64,000 nucleotides of DNA from the NCBI GenBank assembly GCA_002189035.1, contig NEEC01000016.1, forward strand, positions 2,441,001-2,505,000. Reading direction: 5' to 3'. Below, one piece after another: positions 33,330 to 43,355 of this stretch. How positions within the stretch are numbered: position 1 is the first letter of the stretch; each line of letters opens with the position of its first letter. A program made the translations under genes and the position numbers. The notes under the pieces were generated by a model. The model saw only the letters and a program-made list of their open reading frames with translations. It made no database searches and was not told the DNA's origin. Source of the stretch: Utricularia gibba. Lineage: Eukaryota; Streptophyta; Magnoliopsida; Lamiales; Lentibulariaceae.

Positions 33330-34165
33330 ATGTTTTAGGATAAGAAAAATCATAGATTTTAATTATGTTTAAGTGTTAATTTTATGGTTTTAAGTATTTT
33401 TATTTGATTAGGTAAAATATGATTTTTGGTGTGATTAGTGGGCTAAATCCTATGATTTAACCCACCCCATGTCTAACCCGATTTTGGAGTCTAGCAGCAG
33501 CCCAAGAATCAAGGAAAAATCTGGATTTCATGCAAGTCACCAGGCTGCAGGGGGGCAATGAGTACACTGTCACGGCGGCAGTCTGCAAGTTAGGGCATGG
33601 AGTAGCAGATCTGTCAGAAAATGTACTTGCCTTAGGTAGTGGGAGGTAAGAGAAAAGATGAGGAGAGAGAGTCACAAAAGGAGATTTTTTTTTTCACTCT
33701 GAATTTAGAGAGAAGGAAAGAACACACGAGGGGGCCTCTCCCTCAACCCAACTCGAACACGGAGAAACTGAAGGAGAAGAAAGAAGAAAAGGGATTTCTC
33801 TAGAGAAGAACCTCCAGCTTGAAGGAAGAAGATAAAGACCCAGTTCATCGCCACTGTTTCGGCCTGTGAACAGTGGTTGACGGAATCCAGAAACTTTACT
33901 ACTTTATTTTCGTTTGCTTATGTTTTTAGCTTCTGCACTAAACTTCTGCACAATGTTCTCAACATTTTCATTATTTTATGTTAGTGCCATTACATTTTAC
34001 CTTCAAAGCATGAGTAACTAAACTCTAGGATTGCCTTAAGGTGAAGCATGGTGGTGTGGGTCTAGCAAGCTTAATAAAATTGACCATTGTTCCTTAGCTC
34101 TTGTTTCTATCAAACCATGGATAGACCTAAGGAGGGGAACAAGTAGCTTTACAACTTACAATATG
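33330..34165 (+). repeat. LTR-like repeat, family A (copy 2), inside H2
   Basis: Aligns with 18527-19594 and 34469-35440 but lacks the first bases (TGATAGCACATAG) and the end. It lies within the Harbinger transposase region and has no coding capacity. Confidence 0.65.
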
Positions 34166-34214
34166 TAGAAGTCTATAGTTATGAGTAACTTTCATGCATT
34201 CCATTTTTTTGTAG

Positions 34215-34466
34215 GGCATTATTACTTGTGTGATAATGGTTACACAAATGAAGAGGGATTTCTAGCACCCTACAAGGGTGTTCAGTACCATCAAAAAGAG
34301 TGGGGTGCCGGGTCCAATGCTCCATAGAATGCAAAGGAATATTTCAATATGCAGCATGCTTCTATGAGGAATGTTATTGAGAGGGCATGGGGTCTAATGA
34401 AAATGAGGTGGGGTATTTTACGAAGTGATAGTTTTTATCCTATTAAAATACAAACTCGTATCATAC
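34215..34466 (+). pseudogene. Harbinger transposase, C-terminal core (H2)
   Basis: Continues the transposase after the inserted repeat: GHYYLCDNGYTNEEGFLAPY, YHQKEWGAGSNAP, then after a stop AKEYFNMQHASMRNVIERAW and KMRWGIL. It matches the H1 core. The family A repeat at 34469 cuts it off. Confidence 0.85.
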
Positions 34467-34468
34467 TC

Positions 34469-35440
34469 TGATAGCACATAGTTTTTCCTATTTTTATCAT
34501 ATGAAAATCACAATTTTGAAATTATGTTTAATTGCTTATTTTATAGTTTGAAGTATTTTTATGTGACTTAGGAAAAATGTGATTTTTGTGTGTTAGTGGG
34601 CTAAATCCTTTGATTTAACCAATCACATGTTCTAATTCGATTTTGAGTTTAGCAGTAACTCGAAAATCATGGAAGAAATCAAGATGTCATGCAAGTCACT
34701 AGGCTGCAGGTGGCAGTGAGTGCACCGTTGCGGCACCAGTCTGCAACTCAGGGGCAGGAGCAGCAGAGCTGTCAGAGATTGTTCTTGCTTTGGAAAGTGT
34801 GAGACAGAGAAAAAAACGGGAGGAGAGAGAGTCGAAAAGGGGGTTCGAGCAGCAGTTTGCAGAACACACACAGGGGGGTTTTTCCCCAAACTCCAACCCG
34901 AACGATAGAGAATACTGGAAGGAGAAGGAAAAAGAAAGGCAATTTTTCTAGAGAAGAACCTCTAGCGTGAAGGAAGAAGATCAAGACCCAGTCCAGCGCT
35001 ACTGTTCAGGCTTGTGAACAGTAGCAGATGGAAACCAGAACTCTTAACATTTTTAGCTTTTGCAACCAACTTCTGCATGATGTTCTTAACATTTTTGTTG
35101 TTTTATGTTGATGCCATTACATTTTACCTACAAAATATAAGTAGCTAGGACCTTAGGGTGCCTTAAGGTGAAGTATGGTGGTGTGGACTTAGGATTCATG
35201 ATATAATGCATCATTGTTTCTTAGCTCTTGTTTCTATCAATCCATGAGTAGACCTAAGGAGGGGAACAAGTAGCTTCACAACTTAGATGCTTGATTTAGA
35301 GGTAGACCAACAAATCAAGACGGGAGCAGTAAGTGTTAGTCTGGGGTAGAACCAGTAGAATCGGGTAGACCTAGTTCTATATGCTTTGCATGCGGGTAGG
35401 CCTAATTGCAATGTTGGTGATGATATGGAGGACTAGCTTT
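34469..35440 (+). repeat. LTR-like repeat, family A (copy 3), inside H2
   Basis: Starts TGATAGCACATAGTTTTTCC at the broken transposase and ends near GGACTAGCTT, earlier than copy 1. It adjoins the gag-like domain. Confidence 0.65.
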
Positions 35441-36009
35441 CCACCACCACCATTCATATGCGAGTTGCTGGCATGTTTGGAGGTCCCGTTGTCCCACCTA
35501 ACACCCCGCTCAATCGCTCATGTGCATGGAGGAACAAATTCCTCCGGCCCTACCAGTTTTTTTTGCTGTAATTCTGTGTATTCGAAACTGGAAAACTAAT
35601 CATTTCTCGCTGAAGGGTAAGCAAGGTATTGCACTTGTGAATTCTTTTCGTAGTGGATATGATGCATGGTGGACAAGCTTCATTTGGGTGTGTCTATTGG
35701 AAGACCAACGAATTCTGACTACTCTCAGCTCCTCCAAGACAATCATATGGTCTGGTACGTATGTTTCCTACTGACACTTAGGCCACTTGTGCCACAACAT
35801 GACAACGCTGTCTTCTCGACGCCATACCAGTACACCAGTACATGGATGTACGAGATGATGCGTTAGCTGAGTGTGGAGAAATACGCATGTTCCTTGAAGG
35901 TCTACTCGGAGCAAATGATGTACCAAGTTTCATGAAGCATGCATGAATTGGACAGCCTCCGTTAGATGCTAATCACCCTCTATGGGATTATTATAAAGTA
36001 CTTGCCTGA
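35441..36009 (+). pseudogene. Gag-like domain followed by C-terminal FCP1-type phosphatase fragment (H2)
   Basis: The first part repeats the H1 gag-like domain (PPPPFICELLACLEVPLSHL, then GKQGIALVNSFRSGYDAWW and TSFIWVC). From about 35850 the frame reads GEIRMFLEGLLGANDVPSF, then a stop, then GQPPLDANHPLWDYYKVLA and a stop at 36007-36009. This corresponds to the last part of the FCP1-type domain in H1 (GGDIRSFLEAL, HPLWKHYK). The catalytic N-terminal half of the phosphatase is missing here. Confidence 0.7.
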
Positions 36010-36805
36010 AAATTCATAGCATGTAATAGTGGTTTGAATTTCGGAACATCATTATGTTACTCACTCTAATTTAATCATGGATTTGTCAATATACACTTGA
36101 TAAATTAAAATAAGTAAATATACGTTCTCAAATATTCTTATATGCATATTTATTTTAAATAATACCTTGATTTAATATCTTATATTTTTTAGATTACTTT
36201 GTTTACTGCAATGCCAAAAGAATCCGTTTGAATAATTGGATTCAAAACACCTTTTATTTATTACATGTTTTATTGATCTTGTATAATATTTATTAGTTTT
36301 TAGAAGTATAATCTTTTTATTTATTTTCTTCATAAATTTTAAATATTGACTGTACAAAAAAAATTTAAACATGTGGTAACATTCAAAATAAATGGGAACT
36401 AAAACAATCTTGAATCAAGAATTCCATGTAAAATATTACATTTTTTATAAATAGGAAATTTTTCGAAAAATTGATGCAAGTTAATGAATTTTTCTAACTG
36501 AAAATTCTTCATATCCAGATGGTATGTGAACACATAGTCATTTATGTGAACATGTAGTCATCATATATTCAATTTTCGGGAAAAAAACTAATGGAAATTT
36601 AAATATTTACACTCTTACACAAATTCGCGAAAGTCTTATTGAATAAAATTTTCTGTTTAATTTCCTTAAAATACGCATACGATGTGATCACTTAAACTTA
36701 TTGTTATTTGATATGTATATGCATTGGACATATTTTAATTTATGAAAAATTTTTAATTAAAATAGATTATTATAGAGATATAACGAACTTACATATCATA
36801 ATCTA
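36010..36805. other. AT-rich, non-coding part of H2
   Basis: Very AT-rich sequence with no recognisable reading frame or repeat unit. Confidence 0.4.
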
Positions 36806-37190
36806 CACACACAGGCACTCAGTTGGAGCATTGATGTCAGGCACCGCAAATATGCATGCCTTCGAAGGGCAATCCAGTGCAGTCACTACTTGACATTGCA
36901 TGTGAGAGGTCATGTTGGGTGCCACACACATCAACACTCAGTTGGCGTATCGATGCTAGGCACTGCATGTGCATATTTGCGGTGCTTGGAAAGATAGGAT
37001 GCATGCCTCCGATGGGTAATCCAGTGCAGTCAATACTTCACATCGCATGTGAGAGGTCGAGCTGAGTGCCACACACATGCACTCAGTTGGCGCATCGATA
37101 CCAGGCACCGCATGTGCATATTTGCAGTGCCTGGAAAGATTGGATGCATGACAGGCACCGCATCCACATATTTGCGGTGACTGGAAAGGG
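36806..37190. repeat. Tandem repeat, about three units of 115-150 bp, in H2
   Basis: Units start at about 36806, 36925 and 37073. Each has ACACACA(T), CACTCAGTTGG, a GGCACCGCA...GCGGTGC-type hairpin, GGATGCATG, ATCCAGTGCAGTC and GCATGTGAGAGGTC. The third unit is truncated and repeats the hairpin part. Confidence 0.75.
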
Positions 37191-37389
37191 ACGAGGCTTG
37201 CTGTTATGCTTTCTATAGGTTACACCTCTCGATAAAGATCTTTGGTTACATAAATTGAAATTAGATATCAACTACTCACAGCAAACATGTAAAGCGTAAT
37301 ATTGTCACTCAAAGTAACATGATCGTCATGATACATGGACATCATAGGTGGATATGATCAAAACAACCAAAGAAACAACAAAGGAAAAA

Positions 37390-38470
37390 CGGAGGTGTAA
37401 CAAACATCTTAGACCTCTCACAATCCCATCCACCATAACCTCATGTTCTGCACTATTGCTGTCCAAAAAGAGCTGTAGCTTTATGGGGTTACTTAAGATG
37501 ACTTCAGTTACTCCTAGACACTACATTGTATTTAATTGCAATGGCATCCCTCTGATGATGTCTGCAGCAGCATTTCGACATTCCTGTAGGTCATTGGTTT
37601 CAGCAATAAGAATTTCTCCCAGTTGTACGATGGCATCATTTGTTCGCTTACTCATTTCTTTCAACTCCTCCATCAAGGTATCAAGTTCTGGACCTTGCCT
37701 TCTCTTTTTCTTCCAAGGTTCTTCACCACTGGTCGATGTAGAGTGATTATCCGTGTGGCCTCCAGGAGTCCTTCCTGATGAATGATACTCTTCATATGTA
37801 GAGGATGCATCATGTGATCGCTAGTCACCATTTTTTTCCGAGTCAACCTCCACTTCAGGATACTCAAGAAGATGCATTGGTTGATCCAAACCAGTCACAA
37901 AATCATCAGCCTGGTGTGTTGCATAGCAGCATTAGGGACACACTCTGCAAATTCTCTAGTGGCTCTATCATTACCGAAGATAATGCACCAATCTGGATAG
38001 TAAGGCTAGCGCTTAAACCGTAACAAATTGTACACCTTCTCATTATGCTGCATGTGTAATCCACAAGTGTACATAATAATCTCACAGTAACGACTTAATA
38101 AATATACATTAGAACAACAATACCTGTTTGAACTCCACCCACAAATCCTCACTAGCATCTATCATGTTTGTTGAGTTATCATAGCCGGTACCTGACTTGT
38201 TGACAAAGTCAGATAGGGTATTGTAATTTTTTTTCTAATTATGAATCTTTGATTGCATATGGGGAGTGCCTCTAATACCTGAGCTGGGACACAATTTGAG
38301 GAATGCTTTCTCTAGTGCTTGAAGGTAATTAACTTTGAATCCATTCTCTACTTTTCCACCCACCTTGAATGATATCCTTTAGAGCGTGGATCAGAAAGCG
38401 CTCATCATCAGGTTTTCACTATCTTTAGGTTTTAATGTTATCACCACTTCTTCCTCGTTTTGTTGTAGGC
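37390..38470 (-). pseudogene. Harbinger ORF1, Myb/SANT-like protein (H2), broken
   Basis: On the minus strand the N-terminal Myb/SANT part near 38470-38280 is heavily damaged. The C-terminal part near 37740-37400 is clear: TLMEELKEMSKRTNDAIVQ, IIRGMPLQL and LFLDSNSAEHEVMV. These match the H1 ORF1 (MKELNVRTCEELC, IIRGMPLQL, YFLASNDCERELIV). Confidence 0.75.
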
Positions 38471-39125
38471 ATGTTTGCTCCAACCATTTCTACAACCAAC
38501 ACGTAAGTGAACAACCCATGACAAAACCACGACACACGCATAGCTCAATATGGCACAGGAAGTATAACAACATTATATGGGTTTTAGGGGCACAATTCAC
38601 ATCCATATTACTCAAAAAACATCACATACACTAACACCCAGTCGCTCAATCTATGTGGTTAAGGTCATTCAAGGGGAAAATGAAATAAATGCCTCAAATT
38701 CGAGAAAAAAATACCAGGTGCATCACGCAATACCCAATTTTTCGGTAGATCAAACTTGCTCCCAGAGTTACCTGAGCAGAAGATCCATGATATTACATCG
38801 CAGATTGAGGGTTTCGAATTCCCCAATCTAGGAGTCTCACATTTCTATATGTGGGTTTAAAACAGGAAAATAAGATATTATATTATACATATAAAGTTAT
38901 ATTAGAGAATTCTTTTTTCCTAGTATTGAGAACTTATACATAAACCCTTCTAACTGACATACAAAATTGATAATCCCATGTAATTGAGCCCTATCTACCA
39001 AACACATACTTCATTCTAAACCATTATTTATGGGATACAATAAATTAAAATAATCTAAACCCTTTTAATTTAAACCCACCTAACAAACATGGCCTTAATT
39101 TTGTGATACAAGCAGAGAAACATGA

Positions 39126-39509
39126 TGTTACACATACATCAACACCCACCTTAATTAACCCTAATCTTGTAGGTGTAGAAGAAGCAATGAAGCACAAATG
39201 CAATACCACAAACATCCATGAGGTAATGCTGAATAGGATGGAAGAAGGAAACCATAAAAAGCAAGGTGGGCCACATACTCAAGTACAAGATAGGATCGAA
39301 CAACTTTTGAAAAATATCTATTTTCATTAAGAACAACTTTTTACGATGTTACCATTGCAAACTATTATAAAAACAATGTTGTAATCAGAAACTCAGCTTT
39401 TGTGAAATAAAGAATTCTATCTTCTTCGCTCAATTCTCCTTCTCTGCTCTTCTGCCAAAATTCCCCCCTTCTACATCTTTAAGTCTTGCACTCTTCTTAA
39501 GTTCTAACA
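39126..39509 (+). repeat. Putative 5' LTR of the gypsy remnant
   Basis: Chosen because it starts TGTTA and ends TAACA just before a primer site. Only one copy is visible, so the left boundary is a guess. Confidence 0.45.
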
Positions 39510-39512
39510 AAG

Positions 39513-39524
39513 TTGTATCAGAGC
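39513..39524 (+). other. Primer-binding site (initiator tRNA-Met type)
   Basis: TTGTATCAGAGC differs at one base from the usual TGGTATCAGAGC and lies three bases after the proposed LTR end. Confidence 0.65.
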
Positions 39525-40028
39525 GATATCCTAGTGCCACATGTGAAAAACAAGATTATTACCCATGCCATGACATTCTAGCAAGAGGATGAACTTACCG
39601 CTTATCACCTGAATGTTGACTGTGAGGAGCCAACTGATAATGACACCTCTCAACAGCAGCTCCAAAGTATTACCGTAGTATGAGAAGACCTTTGTTTGGC
39701 TCAAGGATTATTTGAAGAAAAGATAGAAAGATGATGGAGTGAAAACCAAGCAGTCACATGACGATTCAAAGATTGAATGACTGGATTGAATGAAACCATG
39801 CTAACCCAACTCCATAATTTCACTCAAAAATCCACTCCCTATCTCAAGAATTCTCCATATTAGCACCGAGATCTTCATTTGTATTCTTACCCATACCACC
39901 CACAACGACAACCAGGTTAGCAATGGGCTCTAGTTTACAACCCCATGTGAACACAATGGCCTTACCTTCATTCAATAGAACAAATCCCCATGAAGACGAT
40001 TGATCATGCAATTTTTTTAATCCCAAGT

Positions 40029-40563
40029 GCTACCCACCTTATCGCATTCCTCGCCACCTCAAAAAAGAGTTAGAGAAACTCATTGATGAACTCTTAGCTA
40101 CCAGTTTTATACGCCAAGTAAAAGTTCATTCTCTTCACTCATTTTGTTGGTTTCAAAAAAAGATGGGGGTTGGCGAATGTGTATCAATTTTCAATACCTC
40201 AATATCATTTTGGTAAAGCATAAATTTCCCATCCTTCTCTCCAACCAAGGGGTGGCCTGACAATAGTAAAATTGATGCCATGATATCTTGGCAATAGAAA
40301 ACATAGTTAAAGAACTCCATGGTTTTCTCGGCTTGTCTGAGCAATGTCGATGCTTTATTAAAGATTATGGAATTTTAAGCTGACCCCTTACTCACCTACG
40401 CAAGAAGAATGCTTTTCACTAGACTGCTGCAGCCTTAGAATCCTTCTGATTATTAAAGTTGACACTCAGCACTACTACAGTTCTTGCCCTTCTTGATTCC
40501 TCTACAAATTCATGGTTGAAACATATGCCTACGACTACGGCAACTATAGTATCGTTATTGTCC
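40029..40563 (+). pseudogene. Gypsy reverse transcriptase fragment
   Basis: Pieces include YPPYRIPRHLKKELEKLI and FWQ/FQKKMG near 40150, equivalent to the start of the reverse transcriptase. Then come KIDAMISW and VKELHGFLGLS near 40270-40340 and the connection to RNase H. Much of the catalytic centre is missing between 40200 and 40250, and stops are frequent. Confidence 0.75.
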
Positions 40564-41719
40564 TGATAAACGAAAAATTGTGCAAGTCGTTAATTTCAAA
40601 TTTTCCTATCAAATAAATTTATAACCTAACCCACATTCAAGCATAAAACAATTATGAGCATAGTGATTAGGGTCGAACACGAAGAGCAGGTGCTTGCTAT
40701 GTGAAAGTTGGCGCACGAAACTAGTGTCACGTTGGTAAAATTGGTCTTAGCTAGGACTAAGACAGAACTAAAACGAAATACAGTAAATAAAAATAACAAG
40801 TTCTAGAGTTCGGTTGTTTCTGGAATGGAATGGGTGATGCCTTGGGACTCCTAGGTGATGTATTCTTATCACTAAACAAACTCACACAAACCACAAATCA
40901 TACAACTAACTCACAAGATCTAGGTCTACCCGGATTCTTGTTTTTCCCCCTAATCTTTGGTCTACCTCTAATTAGGGTTGTTAAGTTGGGTTTCACTACA
41001 TCCCCCTCCTGGATCTATCCTGGTTTGTTAAGGAAGTGGCGTGACTCATGGCTGTTTAGATCTAAAGGTTGATTAACATGTTTCTCCCCTTTTTACCCCA
41101 AGGCACCCCCCTAAGTACTTAGCCACTCATGCTTAAGGTAAATGAAAGTGGAAAAGAAAAAATCACCCAGAGTGTGCTCATTTCACAGTCAAATACCAGA
41201 AAGCAAACAAGCAAGTAATGTAAAGTGTCAACAAAAACTGAAAAACGTCACTAGCTACTCTTAGCTAGGAGTAATATTCTTTGAAGACAGAAAATAATCT
41301 TGAACTTCAGCTTCGTTCCTGTTTGTCTTCCTTCTTCTTCCTCCCCAGAAAACCTTCTCCCCCGAAAATGTGTTCGTGAGTCTCCAAGGGGAGATCTGCT
41401 TCTCTCTCCACCTTTCCTCCTTTTTTGTCCAAAATCTCCCTTTCTCACCTCCTTGGACTTTGTGTGTACTCTTCTTCAGACTTTTGTCACATTTTCTGCC
41501 ACCACACTGTTCATATTCGGCTCCTTGGGATTTGTGTTGCGACCCATGCTGCATTGCTCAAAAGGAACTGTTAGAAGGGATTTAGTCCCAACTAAGACTA
41601 AAAGTGCACTCCTATAGTACTTATGTGCAAAAATATAGAAACAGGCAATTAAGCTTAATTTTTTTAGCATAAAATGTGTAAATTCCATGCATTGAGCCAC
41701 TCAAAAATATGTGTTATCA
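40564..41719 (+). mobile_element. Solo LTR, family D (copy 2)
   Basis: It starts TGATAAACGAAAAATT and ends GTGTTATCA, flanked by a perfect duplication TGTCC (40559-40563 and 41720-41724). It aligns with 19595-21822 apart from the insertion there. Removing it with one TGTCC joins the flanking gypsy pol in the same reading frame, so the insertion is later than the pol sequence and precise. Confidence 0.93.
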
Positions 41720-42504
41720 TGTCCTCTCTCAAAAGGTTCATCCTATTGTGTTCTATTCTTGTGCCTTGGAGAAAAAGACAAAAGCCTCTCTATCTATTCT
41801 CAAAAGGTTCATCCTATTAGTCCTAGAACCTGATTGGTTGAGTAAACTACAATTAAGTTACAAGCAAGATCCTTTTCTAAACTATCTACATTGATAAACT
41901 TCAGGATCCTTCCTCCCACCCCACCTTATTTCTCCATCATGGCCTTCTCAAATTTAAGGATTGATATTGTGTGGGCACTGGTTTGGATCTGGATGGCCGA
42001 CTCTTCCTTTCCCTCCATTCGTCCGCCATAGATGGCCACTCTACCATTCAAACTACTTACCAACGTCTTAAGAAATATCTCTATTTGAAAAACATGCTGA
42101 AAGATGTTGACCAATGGGTGCACGAATGTGCCACTTGTAGTCGTATCCACTTTGATCGAGCTTCTAGTCTAGGCATTCTCCAACCCTTAGCCATTCCTGC
42201 ACACCAACTGACTTCTATTAGCATGGGTTTTATTGAGGGACTTCCCCCCTTCAGGTGGCAAAACTATTATTCTAGTTGTTAGGAATCGTTTAATCAAATA
42301 TGCTCATTCCCTCACTCTCATGCACTCTTACACAGTACAAATTTGGAAGCATTGTTTCTAACCATGACGAGGTTTTCACTAGCTCCGTGTGGACTACCCT
42401 ATTTCACCGCTTAAATATTCAGCTCAACCTCTCTACGACTTACTACCCTCACTTGGATGGTCAAACCGAGCATGTTGATCAATGTTTGGAAACATATATT
42501 TGTT
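41720..42504 (+). pseudogene. Gypsy RNase H and integrase fragment
   Basis: VLSQKVHPIVFYSCALEKKT continues RNase H directly after the solo LTR. The integrase zinc-binding part and core follow (TTYQRLKKYLYLKNM, WVHECATCSRI, MGFIEGLP, YYPHLDGQTE) up to 42504. Frame changes and stops are present. Confidence 0.8.
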
Positions 42505-43355
42505 AGTGTATGTGTTCTGTAGCATTGGGTGCATACCCCACTCATGCATTTTCTAGAGTTACAAAGTGTCTACACCCAAGCGACACCGTACGAAAGCAAA
42601 TGTGCAGTATGTTCATCACCCAACACCGCATGTGCGCAAATGTGGTGCTGGCCAAATATGCAACCTTGTTTTCAGAGTGTAGGCCAGCCATGCCTAACAC
42701 AACACTCGTATATATACAGTGCTTCTAATAAACACACATCAGCTCTGCGCTATTGGAATGCATTGTTCTTGTTTGTAGATGGGGAGGGGAGGGGGGTGCA
42801 TATGAACAACACAGTCTTCAGAAAATATGTAGGATGATGAAGCATGCATCACCCGCCCAAAAGTTAGGAACTGTTTAAACAACCCAAAAGTACACACAAA
42901 CCTTGTTGTCCACAAACAACAAAGTACACAAACCTAATCCTTCAAGGATTGGTACTAGAGGCGAGATTATATACAATTAGCTCCTTCTCATAGTCAATTG
43001 ATGCAAGAAAGTAATCTAGCCTCACTAGGTTTGAGCTGATCGTTTCTGCAATGTTGAAGCATTGGAAGAGGGTTGGGGCAAGGGCATACCCCTCACAAAC
43101 TCTACAACCATCTTCTACTTCTCAGCCACGTTATGAGCTTGTTGCAATATTATTGACCCCAATCAGCACAACATCGCATAGGTTTGCACATTCAGCGCCT
43201 CCATTTGACATAGAAACAACATGTGTCCATCGAGAGGCCGTGTGCTTCTCGCAGGCTACCCACCCTCGTCAATACTATTGTGGGACTCAGAGTCCTACCT
43301 ATCTAGTGTAACACGAACACCCTCTACACCACCAAATGGGTCATTAGATGTGTCC

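Larger units (their letters stand above)
32546..39094. mobile_element. PIF/Harbinger transposon H2, with both ends, cargo, and LTR insertions
   Basis: Left end GGCCTCGTTTCTTAGATGGG (32546) and right end, read inward, GGCCATGTTTGTTAGGTGGG are imperfect terminal inverted repeats. Both are flanked by TTA (32543-32545 and 39095-39097). Inside lie transposase pieces (+), a gag-like domain plus FCP1-type fragment (+), a tandem repeat block, and ORF1 (-). The order is the mirror image of H1. Two LTR-like repeats of family A split the transposase region. Confidence 0.8.
39126..42507 (+). mobile_element. Ty3/gypsy retrotransposon remnant, split by a solo LTR
   Basis: A putative 5' LTR, a primer site matching initiator tRNA-Met, and damaged reverse transcriptase, RNase H and integrase follow in order on the plus strand. 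No 3' LTR was found, and the right end merges with Harbinger remnant H3. The solo LTR 40564-41719 lies inside pol. Confidence 0.75.

Noticed and set aside
36806-37190. CRISPR-like direct repeats
   Set aside because: Units are adjacent tandem copies without spacers, in plant nuclear DNA; ordinary tandem repeat.
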